Shown: positions 33,612 through 43,224, numbered from the stretch's first letter. The stretch is DNA of 64,000 bases from Nonomuraea helvata (GCF_039535785.1 NZ_BAAAXV010000001.1:2108001-2172000); one strand, 5' to 3'. Made by a program: numbers and translations. The notes: a model not told the origin generated them from the letters alone.

Positions 33612-34205
33612 ATGAAGCAACGCAAGGTGACCAACCCGCTGGCGTTGGCGGTGCTTGCAGAGCTGATGGTCGAGCCCATGCACCCCTATGAAATCGGACG
33701 GCGCCTCAAGGGACACGACACCGACCAGTCCATCAAATACAATCAGGGCTCGCTCTACATGGTCGTCAAGCAACTGACCAAGGCAGGCTTCATCGCTTCC
33801 CAGGAGACAGTGCGCGACACGTTGCGACCCGAGCGCACCGTCTACGCCCTCACCGATAAGGGCAGGCACGAGCTGTTCGACTGGCTGAGCGACCTGGTCG
33901 CGCAGCCGGTCAACGACTATCCCCAGTTCGGGGTGGCCTTGTCGCTCATGAGCGTCCTGCCGCCCGCCGAGTCGGTCCGGCTGCTCACCCAGCGGCTGGA
34001 ACGCCTCACCACCCAAGCCGAGCAGATCCGTCAGAGCAGGCAGAGCGCCGGCAACGACGGGGTCCTGTGGGTGTTCTTGATCGACGACGACTTCCGGCTC
34101 GCCCTGCTGGAAGCCGAGCGTCAGTTCGTCACTGAGCTCATCGAGTCATTCAAGCAGCCGGCCTACATGCGGGCATGGCAGGAAACCTTAGGGAGCCAGA
34201 CATGA
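33612..34205 (+). CDS. PadR-family transcriptional regulator
   Basis: A 197-residue PadR protein: N-terminal winged helix (M-H-P-Y-E-I-G-R-R-L-K, then Q-G-S-L-Y-M-V-V-K-Q-L) and a C-terminal helical Vir-like domain. It usually represses its own operon until a phenolic ligand binds. The start is uncertain: ATG 33612 or GTG 33597. A TTA codon is at 34188-34190. Its stop overlaps the next gene (ATGA), so it is coupled to a flavin monooxygenase, a layout typical of an inducible detoxification or resistance unit. Confidence 0.9.
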   Translation: MKQRKVTNPLALAVLAELMVEPMHPYEIGRRLKGHDTDQSIKYNQGSLYMVVKQLTKAGFIASQETVRDTLRPERTVYALTDKGRHELFDWLSDLVAQPVNDYPQFGVALSLMSVLPPAESVRLLTQRLERLTTQAEQIRQSRQSAGNDGVLWVFLIDDDFRLALLEAERQFVTELIESFKQPAYMRAWQETLGSQT

Positions 34206-35413
34206 CTTCAGTTCGGAAAGCGCTGGTCATCGGTGGCGGCGTCGCGGGGCCCGCGGCCGCCATGGCGTTACAGAAGGCCGGGATCGAGGCCGTGGTCTAT
34301 GAGGCATACGCCACCCCGGCCGACGACGTCGGCGTGTTCCTCACCGTCGCCACCAACGGCATCGACGCGCTGCGCACGATCGGCGCGGACAAGGATGTGG
34401 TGGCCGCAGGTTTCCCGACCCCGAAGATCACCCTGCGCAACAGCGCCGGGAAGAACCTGGGCGGCACCAACACCGGCGCCCGCCTGGCTGACGGCACCAC
34501 CAGCCACACCGTCCGCCGTGCCGACCTCTACCGCATCCTGCAGAACGAGGCCACCAGCCGGGGCATCCGCATCGAGGGCGGCAAGCGCCTGATCAGCGCC
34601 GAGCAGACCGCCGACGGCGTGCGGGCGATCTTCGAGGACGGCACCGAGGCCACCGGCGACATCATCATCGGCGCCGACGGCATCGACTCCACCGTACGCA
34701 AGATCATCGACCCCAAGGCGCCGGCCCCCCACTACACCGGCCTGATCAACCTCGGCGGCTACACCGACGGAGTCCCGGTCGACACCGAATCGTGCAGCTA
34801 CAGCATGATGTTCGGCAAGCGGGCCTTCTTCGGCTACGCCGTCCTGCCCAGCCGCGAGGTGTGGTGGTACGCGAGCCTGCCCCACCACAACGAGCCCAAG
34901 AAGGGCGAGCTCGACGCCACCGACGGGCCGGGCTGGCAGCGCAAGCTGATCAGCTTCTTCGAGCACGACTCGGGCCCCGCGGTCGACCTCATCAAGGCCA
35001 CCCGCAACCCCGAGAACCTGCGCGCCACGCCGACCCGTTCCGTGCCCAACCTGCCGACCTGGCACAACGACCGCATGGTCATCATCGGGGACGCCGCCCA
35101 CGCCCCCACTCCCACCTCCGGGCAGGGCGCCTCGCTCTCCATCGAGGACGCCGTGGTCCTGGCCCAGTGCCTGCGCGACCTGCCCACCGCGAAGGAGGCG
35201 TTCGCCACTTTCGAGAGGCTCCGCCGCCCGCGCGTCGAGGCCATCATCAAGGTCGCCAGCAGCATCAACAACAACAAGGCCCCCGGCGCCGTCGGCGCGG
35301 CGATCAGGGACGCGTTCATGCCGATCGTCATGAAGCTGACGGCCAACAGCAAGTTCATGATGTCGCAGTACGACTACCACATCGAGTGGGACGAGGTCGT
35401 CAAGGCCGCCTAG
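34202..35413 (+). CDS. FAD-dependent monooxygenase coupled to PadR
   Basis: A 403-residue flavoprotein hydroxylase with GGGVAG near residue 12, I-G-A-D-G-I-D-S and I-G-D-A-A-H-A-P, a paralogue of the protein at 32.2-33.4 kb. Leu at 34268-34270 is TTA. Translational coupling to PadR suggests control by the product or an intermediate, so it may be a late tailoring step or a TetX-like self-protection enzyme. It is followed by a strong hairpin. Confidence 0.92.
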   Translation: MTSVRKALVIGGGVAGPAAAMALQKAGIEAVVYEAYATPADDVGVFLTVATNGIDALRTIGADKDVVAAGFPTPKITLRNSAGKNLGGTNTGARLADGTTSHTVRRADLYRILQNEATSRGIRIEGGKRLISAEQTADGVRAIFEDGTEATGDIIIGADGIDSTVRKIIDPKAPAPHYTGLINLGGYTDGVPVDTESCSYSMMFGKRAFFGYAVLPSREVWWYASLPHHNEPKKGELDATDGPGWQRKLISFFEHDSGPAVDLIKATRNPENLRATPTRSVPNLPTWHNDRMVIIGDAAHAPTPTSGQGASLSIEDAVVLAQCLRDLPTAKEAFATFERLRRPRVEAIIKVASSINNNKAPGAVGAAIRDAFMPIVMKLTANSKFMMSQYDYHIEWDEVVKAA

Positions 35414-35429
35414 GCCCCCAGAATGGTTC

Positions 35430-35460
35430 AACGCCCGGCTGGTCCTCCCAGCCGGGCGTT
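35430..35460. terminator. bidirectional terminator hairpin
   Basis: A 13-bp stem (AACGCCCGGCTGG) with a 5-base loop between the convergent monooxygenase and phosphopantetheinyl transferase genes. Confidence 0.8.
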
Positions 35461-35473
35461 CGCATATGGATGA

Positions 35474-36172
35474 TCAGCTGGCCACGGCCATCAGGCCCTG
35501 GCGGGCCGGGGTGTAGATGGAGGACGGCATCACGATCGCGGTCAGGATGAGCCCGTCCCCGGCCAGCCAGCGTCCGGAGAAACCGGTCAGCCGGTGCCGG
35601 TTCAGCAGCGGGCCGGGCACCTGCAGCCGCGCCTCGAACGTGCCGCCCGGACGGATGTCGACCAGCACGTCGTGGAAGCCCAGCCACCGGCGGGCCAAGG
35701 GGAACCACGCCTTGTAGACCGACTCCTTGGTGCAGAACAGCAGCCGGTCCCAGCGCACGTCGGGACGCTGCTCGCTCAGCTCGCGCACCATCCGCTCCTC
35801 CTGCGGCAGCGCGATCGCCTCGAGCACGCCCATCGGCAGCTCCTTGTTGGGCTCGGCGTCGATGCCGATGGCGGCCGCCTCGACCTGCGTGGCGACCACC
35901 ACGCCCCGGTAGCCCGCGCAGTGGGTGACGCTCCCGATGAGCCCGCGGGGCCACAGCGGCTCGCCGCTCTGTCCCGACAGGATCGGCGTCGGCTGCCGGC
36001 CGAGCAGCCGGATGGCCCGCCTGGCGCAGATCCTGGCGGTGGTGAACTCCTTGCGCCGCTTGCCCACCGCTTTGCTGATCATCGCCTCCTCCTCCGGGAA
36101 CAGGCTGCCTTCCAGCTCGTCCTCGGTGGTGTCGGACGACACGACGTACGGGGGCAGGATGGACTCGATCAT
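35474..36172 (-). CDS. 4'-phosphopantetheinyl transferase
   Basis: A 232-residue EntD/Sfp-type transferase with G-I-D-A-E-P near residue 103 and the F-C-T-K-E-S-V-Y-K-A-W motif near 147, which bind magnesium and CoA. It converts apo-ACP to holo-ACP and would serve both ACPs of the cluster. Its ATG overlaps the stop of the metallophosphoesterase gene (ATGA). The pairing with a metallophosphoesterase is a recurrent actinomycete arrangement. Confidence 0.93.
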   Translation of the reverse strand: MIESILPPYVVSSDTTEDELEGSLFPEEEAMISKAVGKRRKEFTTARICARRAIRLLGRQPTPILSGQSGEPLWPRGLIGSVTHCAGYRGVVVATQVEAAAIGIDAEPNKELPMGVLEAIALPQEERMVRELSEQRPDVRWDRLLFCTKESVYKAWFPLARRWLGFHDVLVDIRPGGTFEARLQVPGPLLNRHRLTGFSGRWLAGDGLILTAIVMPSSIYTPARQGLMAVAS

Positions 36173-37023
36173 GCCGGTTCCTCCGCGGGGAGCACCGATC
36201 TGAGCACGGTGCCGGATCTGGTCCACTGGAGCCATTCGCGCGGGTAGCCGAGGGAGACCTCCTCGAAACGCACCCCGTCGCTCCAGCTCGTTCTCGGTAT
36301 GTGCAGGTGGCCGTAGACGGCGCACCGGACGTCGAAGCGGCGGTGCCAGTCGTGGGTCCGCTCCGTCCCGCACCACATGGCGAACTCCGGGTGGCGCAGC
36401 ACCAGCGTGGGTTCGCGGATCAGCGGGTAGTGGCTGACCAGCACCGTCGGGATGGCCGGGTCGCGCCCGGCCAGCCTGCGCTCGGTCTGCTCCACTCTGG
36501 CGTCGCACCACGCGTCCCTGGTCGGATAGGGGTCGCAGTGGAGATAGAGCTCGTCGGTGCACACGACACCGGCTCGCCTCGCCCAGTCCAGCGCGTCCTG
36601 CCGGGAGACCCCGGGTGGCCGGAAGCTGTAGTCGTACAGCAGGAAGAGCGGGGCGATGGTGACGGGGCCGCCGGGGCCCGTCCAGACGGGATAGGGATCC
36701 TCCGGGGTGATCACGCCGATGCGCCGGCACATCTCGACGAGATAGCGGTAACGCTCCTCGCCGCGGAGCTGGACGGGGTCACCGCTGAGCGTCCAGAGCT
36801 CGTGGTTGCCCGGCGTCCAGACGACCGTGGCGAACCGCTCCTTGAGCAGGCTCAGCGCCCACTCGATGTCCGGGGTGAGCTCGGCGACGTCGCCGGCGAC
36901 CACCAGCCAGTCGTCGTCGGACTGCGGCCGGAGGGACTCCAGGACCTGGCGATTGCGGGGATGGGACACGTGCAGGTCGCTTATCCCCCAAAGCCGTCCG
37001 GCGCTCTTCCTGACCTTGATCAT
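36169..37023 (-). CDS. metallophosphoesterase
   Basis: A 284-residue calcineurin-like phosphoesterase with the metal motifs D-L-H, G-D-V-A-E, G-N-H-E and later S-H-Y-P and G-H-L-H. The ATG at 37023 is chosen because homologues begin close to the I-S-D-L-H motif; an ATG at 37053 is possible. It is coupled to the phosphopantetheinyl transferase, so a role in CoA or phosphopantetheine turnover is a reasonable guess, not shown. Confidence 0.88.
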   Translation of the reverse strand: MIKVRKSAGRLWGISDLHVSHPRNRQVLESLRPQSDDDWLVVAGDVAELTPDIEWALSLLKERFATVVWTPGNHELWTLSGDPVQLRGEERYRYLVEMCRRIGVITPEDPYPVWTGPGGPVTIAPLFLLYDYSFRPPGVSRQDALDWARRAGVVCTDELYLHCDPYPTRDAWCDARVEQTERRLAGRDPAIPTVLVSHYPLIREPTLVLRHPEFAMWCGTERTHDWHRRFDVRCAVYGHLHIPRTSWSDGVRFEEVSLGYPREWLQWTRSGTVLRSVLPAEEPA

Positions 37024-37245
37024 ATTTTCACGATAAGGTCCGCTATTTCCCATCAAAAGTCCCGCAACCCAGGTCTAGGGTGCGTGCCCCCTCACCAGGG
37101 GGATTAGGGGTTCCGGTGCCGAGCAGCCCGGAGGGAAATAGCCACCCGAAGCCGGGCGAATAGCCGCGTACCTCACTCTGAACCTCGATAAGGGCCACGT
37201 ATTTCGGGCCTCAGCACATGCTCGACACCTGAGGAGGGACTGCCG

Positions 37246-38610
37246 TTGAACAGAACCACAAAGGCGGTCCGGCGCTACGGCGCTCCCACACCGATGCCGC
37301 TCCCTGACCGCCGGTGGCCGGACAACACCGTCACCTCGGCGCCACGCTGGCTCTCGACCGACCTCCGCGACGGCAACCAGTCGCTGGCCAGCCCCATGGA
37401 CCCGGCGCGCAAGCTCAAGATGTTCGACCTCCTGGTGCGGATGGGCTACAAGGAGATCGAAGTCGGCTTCCCGGTGGCCAGCCAGGACGACCACGCGTTC
37501 GTCCGTCACCTCATCGAGAACGACCTGATCCCCGACGACGTACGGATCTCCGTGCTCGTCCAGGCCAGGGACGAGCTCATCAGGAGGACGACGGAGAGCC
37601 TCGTGGGAGCGCGGCGGGCCACGATCCATCTCTACAACGCCACCTCACCGATGTTCCGGCGGCTGGTCTTCGGCATGACCAGGGACGAGTGCAAGGACCT
37701 CGCCGTCCAGGGCACCCGCCTACTGATGAAATACGCGGACAAGTTGCTGGGTAACTGCGACCTCGGCTACGAGTACTCGCCCGAACTGTTCAACGACACC
37801 GAGCCGGACTTCGCTCTGGAGGTCTGCGAGGCCGTCATGGACGTCTGGCAGCCGGGCCCCGGCCGCGAGACCATCGTCAACCTGCCCACCACGGTCGAGC
37901 GGACGACCCCGAACGTCTTCGCCGACCAGATCGAGTGGTTCAGCCGCAACCTGTCCAGGCGTGAGCACATCTGCCTGTCCGTCCACCCGCACAACGACCG
38001 CGGCACCGGGGTCGCGTCGGCCGAACTGGCGCTCCTCGCGGGGGCTCAGCGCATCGAGGGCTGCCTGTTCGGCAACGGGGAGCGGGCGGGCAACGTCGAC
38101 CTGGTCACGCTCGGCATGAACCTGTTCAGCCACGGCATCGACCCAGGGGTCGACTTCTCCGACATCGACGCCATCCGCCGCACGGTGGAGGAGTGCAACG
38201 GCATCGCCGTGCACCCGCGCCACCCCTACGGCGGCGAACTCGTCTACACCGCCTTCTCCGGCTCCCACCAGGACGCCATCAACAAGGGCTTCGACGCGCT
38301 CCAGCGCGAGGCGGAGCGCTCCGGCGCGGCCGCCCGCGACCTGCCCTGGGCCATGCCGTACCTGCCCGTCGACCCGGCGGACGTCGGCCGCTCCTACGAG
38401 CCCGTGGTACGGATCAACAGCCAGTCGGGCAAGGGCGGCATCGCCTACGTCATGCGAGCCCATTACGGCGTGCGCCTGCCCCGCCAGGTGCAGATCGAGT
38501 TCGCGCGGATCGTCCAGCGGCAGGCGGACGGCGAAGGCACGGAGATCGCTCCGACCCGGATACGAGAACTGTACGAGTGTCTGCCAGGGGGAGATCGGAA
38601 ATGGATTTGA
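37246..38610 (+). CDS. 2-isopropylmalate synthase without regulatory domain
   Basis: A 454-residue protein with the DRE-TIM-type barrel (D-L-R-D-G-N-Q near residue 41, H-P-H-N-D-R-G metal motif near 247, G-N-G-E-R-A-G-N). It lacks the C-terminal leucine-sensing domain of the usual 550-600-residue actinobacterial LeuA, so it should escape feedback. The TTG start is set by GAGGAGGG seven bases upstream. It joins acetyl-CoA to a 2-oxo acid, which could make a branched or homologated starter precursor. It overlaps the LAL gene by 10 bases, a cluster-type arrangement. Confidence 0.92.
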   Translation: MNRTTKAVRRYGAPTPMPLPDRRWPDNTVTSAPRWLSTDLRDGNQSLASPMDPARKLKMFDLLVRMGYKEIEVGFPVASQDDHAFVRHLIENDLIPDDVRISVLVQARDELIRRTTESLVGARRATIHLYNATSPMFRRLVFGMTRDECKDLAVQGTRLLMKYADKLLGNCDLGYEYSPELFNDTEPDFALEVCEAVMDVWQPGPGRETIVNLPTTVERTTPNVFADQIEWFSRNLSRREHICLSVHPHNDRGTGVASAELALLAGAQRIEGCLFGNGERAGNVDLVTLGMNLFSHGIDPGVDFSDIDAIRRTVEECNGIAVHPRHPYGGELVYTAFSGSHQDAINKGFDALQREAERSGAAARDLPWAMPYLPVDPADVGRSYEPVVRINSQSGKGGIAYVMRAHYGVRLPRQVQIEFARIVQRQADGEGTEIAPTRIRELYECLPGGDRKWI

Positions 38611-41318
38611 TCGAGCGCGACGAGGCGCTCACGACGTTGGAGGGCCTGCTCGCGAACATACTCTCGGGCCGGGGATGCGTCGCCGTGGTCGGCGGCACCG
38701 TCGCGACGGGCAAGAGCAGGCTGCTCGACACGTTCGCTCAGGGGACCGCCCAGCGGGGCGCGCTGTCCATCGCGGCGTCGGGCTCCCCCGTGGAGCAGGA
38801 CCTGCCGCTGGGCGTGCTGGGCCAGCTCATCCACGAGGCGCCGCTGATGGAGGAGGAGCGCTCCAGGGCGATGGCCCTGCTGCGGGAGGGCGCGCAGAGC
38901 GACCTCGGCTCCGACCGGCTCGGCCAGCCCCACGCCCAGGTCGTGCACGCGCTCTGCACGGTGCTCATCGAGCTGTCCGAGCGCTACCCGCTGGTGATCG
39001 TGGTGGACGACGCCCACTACGCCGACCGGCTCTCCCTGCTCTGCCTGGCGTACCTGTCCCGGCGTGTGCGGCTCGCCCGGATCATGATGGTCCTCAGCCA
39101 CTCCGACACCGCGTGGGAGTCGGGTTCGGGCGCGTTCTCGGGCGCGCAGCTGTTCTCCGGGCCCCGCTGCCACACCATCCAGCTGCGGCCGCTCTCTCGT
39201 GCGGGCGTGCTGTCCCTGGTCGCCGCGCGGGTGGGGGCGGAGGAGGCCGAGCGGTACGCCGAGGACTGGCACGCCTACAGCGCCGGCAACCCGCTGCTGC
39301 TGCGGGCCCTGCTGGAGGAGCGATCCGAGGGCCGGCCCGTCCCCGGCCACCGGTACGGCCAGGCCGTGCTGGAGTGCCTGCACCGCGGCGAGCCCGAGCT
39401 GCTCGGCGTGGCGCGCGGGCTGGCCGTGCTCGGCCAGGCGGACTCCCTCGACCGGCTGCTCGGCATCGAGCGTACGCGGCTCGACAAGGCGCTCCGCTCC
39501 CTGGCCATGGCCGGTGTGCTCGGCTCGGGCCGCTTCCTGCACGAGGCGGCCCGGCTCGCGGTGCTGGCGGAGCTGGACCCGGCGGACAGCATGGACCTGC
39601 ACCGCCGGGCCGCCAGGCTCTGCCACGACGACGGCGCCCCGACCGAGGTGGTCGCCGAACACCTCCTCCACGCCGGTCCGCCCGATGACGCCTGGGTCGT
39701 TCCCGTGCTCGCCGACGCGGCGGCGAGCGCGCTGCGCGAAGGCCGCGTCAAGCCCGCCATCGAGTACCTGCGGCTGGCCTGGCACACCGCCTGCGACGAG
39801 CGGGAGCGCACACGGCTCGCCATCCTGCTCATGCGCGCCGAGTGGCGGATCAACCCGGCGGCGCCGGCCAGACGCCTCACCGACCTGTTCGAGACGATGC
39901 AGCGGGGCTGGCTCGACGGGAGCGACGCCGTGGTGCTGGCCAAGGCGCTGCTCTGGCACGGCAAGCTGGACGACGCCAAGGAGGTCTTCGACCACCTGGC
40001 GGAATCCGGCGGCGCCCATGGTCCGGAGACGACGATGGAGCTGGCCATCGCCGGCTCGTGGTTGCGCTCCACGTACCCCTCGATGAACGCCCCGCTGGGC
40101 GAGACGCAGCCGCGCACCACGCTGGCCCCGCTGGCGGCCATCCACCGGTTCGAGTCCACCGCCGCCCTCACCGAGGTGATCGTCAACGGGCCGCAGGCCG
40201 AGGCCATCACGACCGCCGAGCGGATCCTGCGCGTGAGCCACCTCGACGAGATGTCGATGGACACGGTGGAGAGCGCGCTGCTCACGCTCACCTACGGCGG
40301 GCGCCCCGAGCAGGCCGCGCCCATGTGCGAGCTCTTCCTCGCAGAGGCCTCGGCCAGACAGGCCCCGAGCCGGATGGCCAGGCTCGCCGCGATCCGGGCC
40401 GAGATCGCGATCCGCCAGGGCGACCTGCGTACGGCGGTGCACCAGGCGGGCACCGGCCTGGAGCTCCTCCCGGTCAGCGGCTGGGGCGTGACGGTCGGGG
40501 GCCCGCTGGGCAGCCTCGTCATCGCCCACACCGCGATGGGCCACTACGAGACCGCCCACGACCTGCTCGACCAGCCCATGCTCGACGCCATGTTCGAGAC
40601 CAGATACGGCCTGCACTACCTGTACGCCAGGGGCCGCTACAGCCTGGCCATCGGCGACGTCGCCTCGGCGCTCGACGACTTCCAGCGCTGCGGCGAGCTG
40701 ATGGGCCGGTGGAACGTGAACGCGCCGGACCTCTTCCCCTGGCGGGCCGACGCCGCGGACGCCCTGCTGCGGCTGGGCCGGCCGGACCAGGCCCGGCACC
40801 TCATCGAGGAGCAGCTGGTGCGCTTCGGCTCCTCCTCGCTGCGCATCCAGGGGATCTCCATGCGCCTGTTCGCCGCCACCAGCGAGATGCGGCACCGCCC
40901 CAACCTGCTCAGGAGGTCGGTCGACCTGCTGCAGGCCGGCGGCGACGACTACGAGCTGGCCCGGTCGCTGTTCGACCTGGCGGAGGCGTACGGCAAGCTC
41001 GGCGAGCGCCGGCGTGCCGGAATGATCCTGGTACGGGCCCGGACGGTGGCGAACGAGTGCGGCGGCGCGTTCGACACCGCCTCCCCGGCGGCGGAGGAGA
41101 CCGACACCCCCGCGGCGCGCGAGTCAGGCGAGGTCGTGACCGTGCTGAGCGAGGCCGAGCGGCGGGTCGCGGCGCTGGCGGCCGCCGGGCACACCAACCG
41201 GGAGATCGCCGGCCAGCTGTACCTCACCGTCAGCACGGTCGAGCAGCACCTGACCCGCACCTACCGCAAGCTCAACATCGGCGGACGGAGCGATCTACCT
41301 GCGTCTATCGCCTTCTAG
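38601..41318 (+). CDS. LuxR-family (LAL) transcriptional regulator
   Basis: A 905-residue large ATP-binding LuxR regulator: an N-terminal AAA-type ATPase with a Walker A G-G-T-V-A-T-G-K-S near residue 34 and Walker B V-V-D-D near 135, a long helical/TPR-like middle, and a C-terminal LuxR helix-turn-helix (L-S-E-A-E-R-R-V-A-A-L-A near 850). The ATG at 38601 follows GGGGAG; a longer open frame reads through the upstream gene and is not used. Such regulators activate cluster promoters in response to a small ligand. Confidence 0.93.
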   Translation: MDLIERDEALTTLEGLLANILSGRGCVAVVGGTVATGKSRLLDTFAQGTAQRGALSIAASGSPVEQDLPLGVLGQLIHEAPLMEEERSRAMALLREGAQSDLGSDRLGQPHAQVVHALCTVLIELSERYPLVIVVDDAHYADRLSLLCLAYLSRRVRLARIMMVLSHSDTAWESGSGAFSGAQLFSGPRCHTIQLRPLSRAGVLSLVAARVGAEEAERYAEDWHAYSAGNPLLLRALLEERSEGRPVPGHRYGQAVLECLHRGEPELLGVARGLAVLGQADSLDRLLGIERTRLDKALRSLAMAGVLGSGRFLHEAARLAVLAELDPADSMDLHRRAARLCHDDGAPTEVVAEHLLHAGPPDDAWVVPVLADAAASALREGRVKPAIEYLRLAWHTACDERERTRLAILLMRAEWRINPAAPARRLTDLFETMQRGWLDGSDAVVLAKALLWHGKLDDAKEVFDHLAESGGAHGPETTMELAIAGSWLRSTYPSMNAPLGETQPRTTLAPLAAIHRFESTAALTEVIVNGPQAEAITTAERILRVSHLDEMSMDTVESALLTLTYGGRPEQAAPMCELFLAEASARQAPSRMARLAAIRAEIAIRQGDLRTAVHQAGTGLELLPVSGWGVTVGGPLGSLVIAHTAMGHYETAHDLLDQPMLDAMFETRYGLHYLYARGRYSLAIGDVASALDDFQRCGELMGRWNVNAPDLFPWRADAADALLRLGRPDQARHLIEEQLVRFGSSSLRIQGISMRLFAATSEMRHRPNLLRRSVDLLQAGGDDYELARSLFDLAEAYGKLGERRRAGMILVRARTVANECGGAFDTASPAAEETDTPAARESGEVVTVLSEAERRVAALAAAGHTNREIAGQLYLTVSTVEQHLTRTYRKLNIGGRSDLPASIAF

Positions 41319-41400
41319 TGGTCCAGTAGGGGTGCCGCGTCGCGGAACCCGTGTGTTCCTCTGGGATGTGCACAAACCTGACAACAGGTGAGGGGAACGC

Positions 41401-43008
41401 ATGCTGGAGAGGGAAGACACCGGGATCATTGATTCGCCGTTGACCGACTTGCCCCGCGAGACGATGAGCGATCGCGTCACGGAGCTGGCCCTCCTCAAGG
41501 AGAACATCAGGAGCGGGCCGGATGCCGAGGCCACGGCGAGACAGCACTCCAAAGGCAAGCTGACCGTACGCGAACGGCTGGAGGTGCTGCTCGACCCCGA
41601 CTCGTTCGTCGAGGTCGAGGCCTTCCGCCGGCATCGGGCGACCGACTTCGGGATGCAGCACCGCCGCCCGCACACCGATGGCGTGGTGGCGGGCTGGGGA
41701 CGCGTCCACGGCCGCCGGGTCATGGTGTTCGCGCACGACTTCCGCATGTTCGGCGGGGCACTCGGAGAGGCTCACGCGGCCAAGATCCACAAGGTGATGG
41801 ACCTGGCCGAGGCCGCCGGGGTCCCGCTGATCAGCTTGAACGACGGCGCGGGCGCGCGCATCCAGGAGGGGGTGACGGCCCTCGCCGGTTATGGCGGCAT
41901 CTTCCAGCGCAACGTGCGCATGTCGGGAGTGATCCCGCAGATCAGCGTGATGCTCGGGCCGTGCGCCGGCGGGGCGGCGTACTCCCCCGTGCTCACCGAC
42001 TTCGTGTTCATGGTCAACGGCATCGCCCAGATGTTCATCACGGGCCCCGATGTCGTGAAGGCGGTGACCGGGGAGGAGATCAGCGCCGACTGCCTCGGCG
42101 GCGCGCGCGTGCACGGGACGGTCTCCGGGGTGGCGGGCTTCGTCTATCCCGACGAGGTCTCGTGCCTGGAGGACGTGCGGTTCCTGCTGTCCATGCTGCC
42201 GTCCAACAACCAGGAGCTGCCGCCGTCCGTCGCCGCCGCCGACCCGACGGACCGGAGCAACGACTGCCTGCTCGATCTCGTCCCCTCCGAGCCGTCGATC
42301 CCGTACGACATGTCCGCGGTCATCGAGGAGATCGTCGACGACGGGGAGTTCTTCGAGTTCCACGCCGGCTGGGCGGGCAACCTCATCTGCGGGCTGGCCA
42401 GGTTCGACGGCGAGGTGACCGGGATCGTCGCCAACCAGCCGCGGCACCTGGCCGGTGTCCTGGACATCAAGGCCTCGGAGAAGGGCGCCCGCTTCATCCA
42501 GCTCTGCGATGCCTTCAACATCCCGCTGGTCAGCCTGGTGGACGTGCCCGGCTTCCTGCCCGGCACCGACCAGGAGCACGGGGGGATCATCCGGCACGGG
42601 GCCAAGCTGCTGTACGCGTACTGTGCCGCCACCGTCCCCCGGATCCAGCTGATCCTGCGCAAGGCGTACGGTGGCGCGTACATCGTGATGGACTCCCGCT
42701 CCATCGGGGCGGATCTGTCCTTCGCGTGGCCGACGAACGAGATCGCGGTCATGGGCGCGGAGGGCGCGGCCAACGTCATCTTCCGCAGGGAGATCGCCGC
42801 GGCGGCCGACCCCGCGGCGCAGCGGGCCAGGCGGGTCGAGGAGTACCGCAACATCCTCATGCACCCGTACTACGCGGCCGAGCGCGGTCTCGTGGACGAC
42901 ATCATCGACCCGCGGGAGACCAGGGCGACCCTGATCCGGGCGCTCGCCCTGCTCCGGGCCAAGCACGCGGCGGGCCCGCAGCGCAAGCACGGAAACCCGC
43001 CGATGTGA
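41401..43008 (+). CDS. acyl-CoA carboxylase beta subunit (carboxyltransferase)
   Basis: A 535-residue carboxyltransferase with two crotonase-like halves (G-A-R-I-Q-E-G near 153, G-P-C-A-G-G-A-A-Y-S near 180, and a second G-A-K-L-L-Y-A-Y in the C half). With the alpha subunit at 14.3 kb and the epsilon subunit downstream it makes malonyl- or methylmalonyl-CoA. GAGGGGA precedes the ATG. It has a TGATG overlap with the epsilon gene. The active-site residue that sets acetyl versus propionyl preference cannot be assigned by eye. Confidence 0.95.
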   Translation: MLEREDTGIIDSPLTDLPRETMSDRVTELALLKENIRSGPDAEATARQHSKGKLTVRERLEVLLDPDSFVEVEAFRRHRATDFGMQHRRPHTDGVVAGWGRVHGRRVMVFAHDFRMFGGALGEAHAAKIHKVMDLAEAAGVPLISLNDGAGARIQEGVTALAGYGGIFQRNVRMSGVIPQISVMLGPCAGGAAYSPVLTDFVFMVNGIAQMFITGPDVVKAVTGEEISADCLGGARVHGTVSGVAGFVYPDEVSCLEDVRFLLSMLPSNNQELPPSVAAADPTDRSNDCLLDLVPSEPSIPYDMSAVIEEIVDDGEFFEFHAGWAGNLICGLARFDGEVTGIVANQPRHLAGVLDIKASEKGARFIQLCDAFNIPLVSLVDVPGFLPGTDQEHGGIIRHGAKLLYAYCAATVPRIQLILRKAYGGAYIVMDSRSIGADLSFAWPTNEIAVMGAEGAANVIFRREIAAAADPAAQRARRVEEYRNILMHPYYAAERGLVDDIIDPRETRATLIRALALLRAKHAAGPQRKHGNPPM

Positions 43009-43181
43009 TGGAACTGCACATCATGTCGGGGCACCCGACGGACGAGGAGATCTGCGCGCTGGTCTGCGCGCTCACCGCGCTGGGCACGGCTCGGGCCGCA
43101 CGGCCTGAGCCCGCTCCCGCCACCAGGCGCCCGCGCCGGGAGTGGCACCGCTACCGCTCGCCCCGCTCCTGGGCGACCTGA
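43008..43181 (+). CDS. acyl-CoA carboxylase epsilon subunit
   Basis: A 57-residue basic protein overlapping the beta subunit stop (TGATG). The motif D-E-E-I-C-A-L-V-C-A-L near the N-terminus and the basic Trp-containing tail (R-R-E-W-H-R-Y-R-S-P-R-S-W) are typical of the small actinobacterial AccE/PccE subunits that stabilise the carboxylase complex. Confidence 0.88.
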   Translation: MELHIMSGHPTDEEICALVCALTALGTARAARPEPAPATRRPRREWHRYRSPRSWAT

Positions 43182-43185
43182 AAAC

Positions 43186-43220
43186 GTCAAGGCCCAAGGG
43201 ATGATCCCTTGGGCCTTGAC
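43186..43220. terminator. bidirectional terminator hairpin
   Basis: A perfect 15-bp stem (GTCAAGGCCCAAGGG) with loop ATGAT between the convergent epsilon-subunit and DUF1772 genes. Confidence 0.85.
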
Positions 43221-43224
43221 CGGG

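Noticed and set aside
38193..38600. N-terminal extension of the LAL regulator frame
   Set aside because: It overlaps the end of the 2-isopropylmalate synthase in another frame, has low-complexity composition, and ATG 38601 has a good ribosome site and a normal LAL start.
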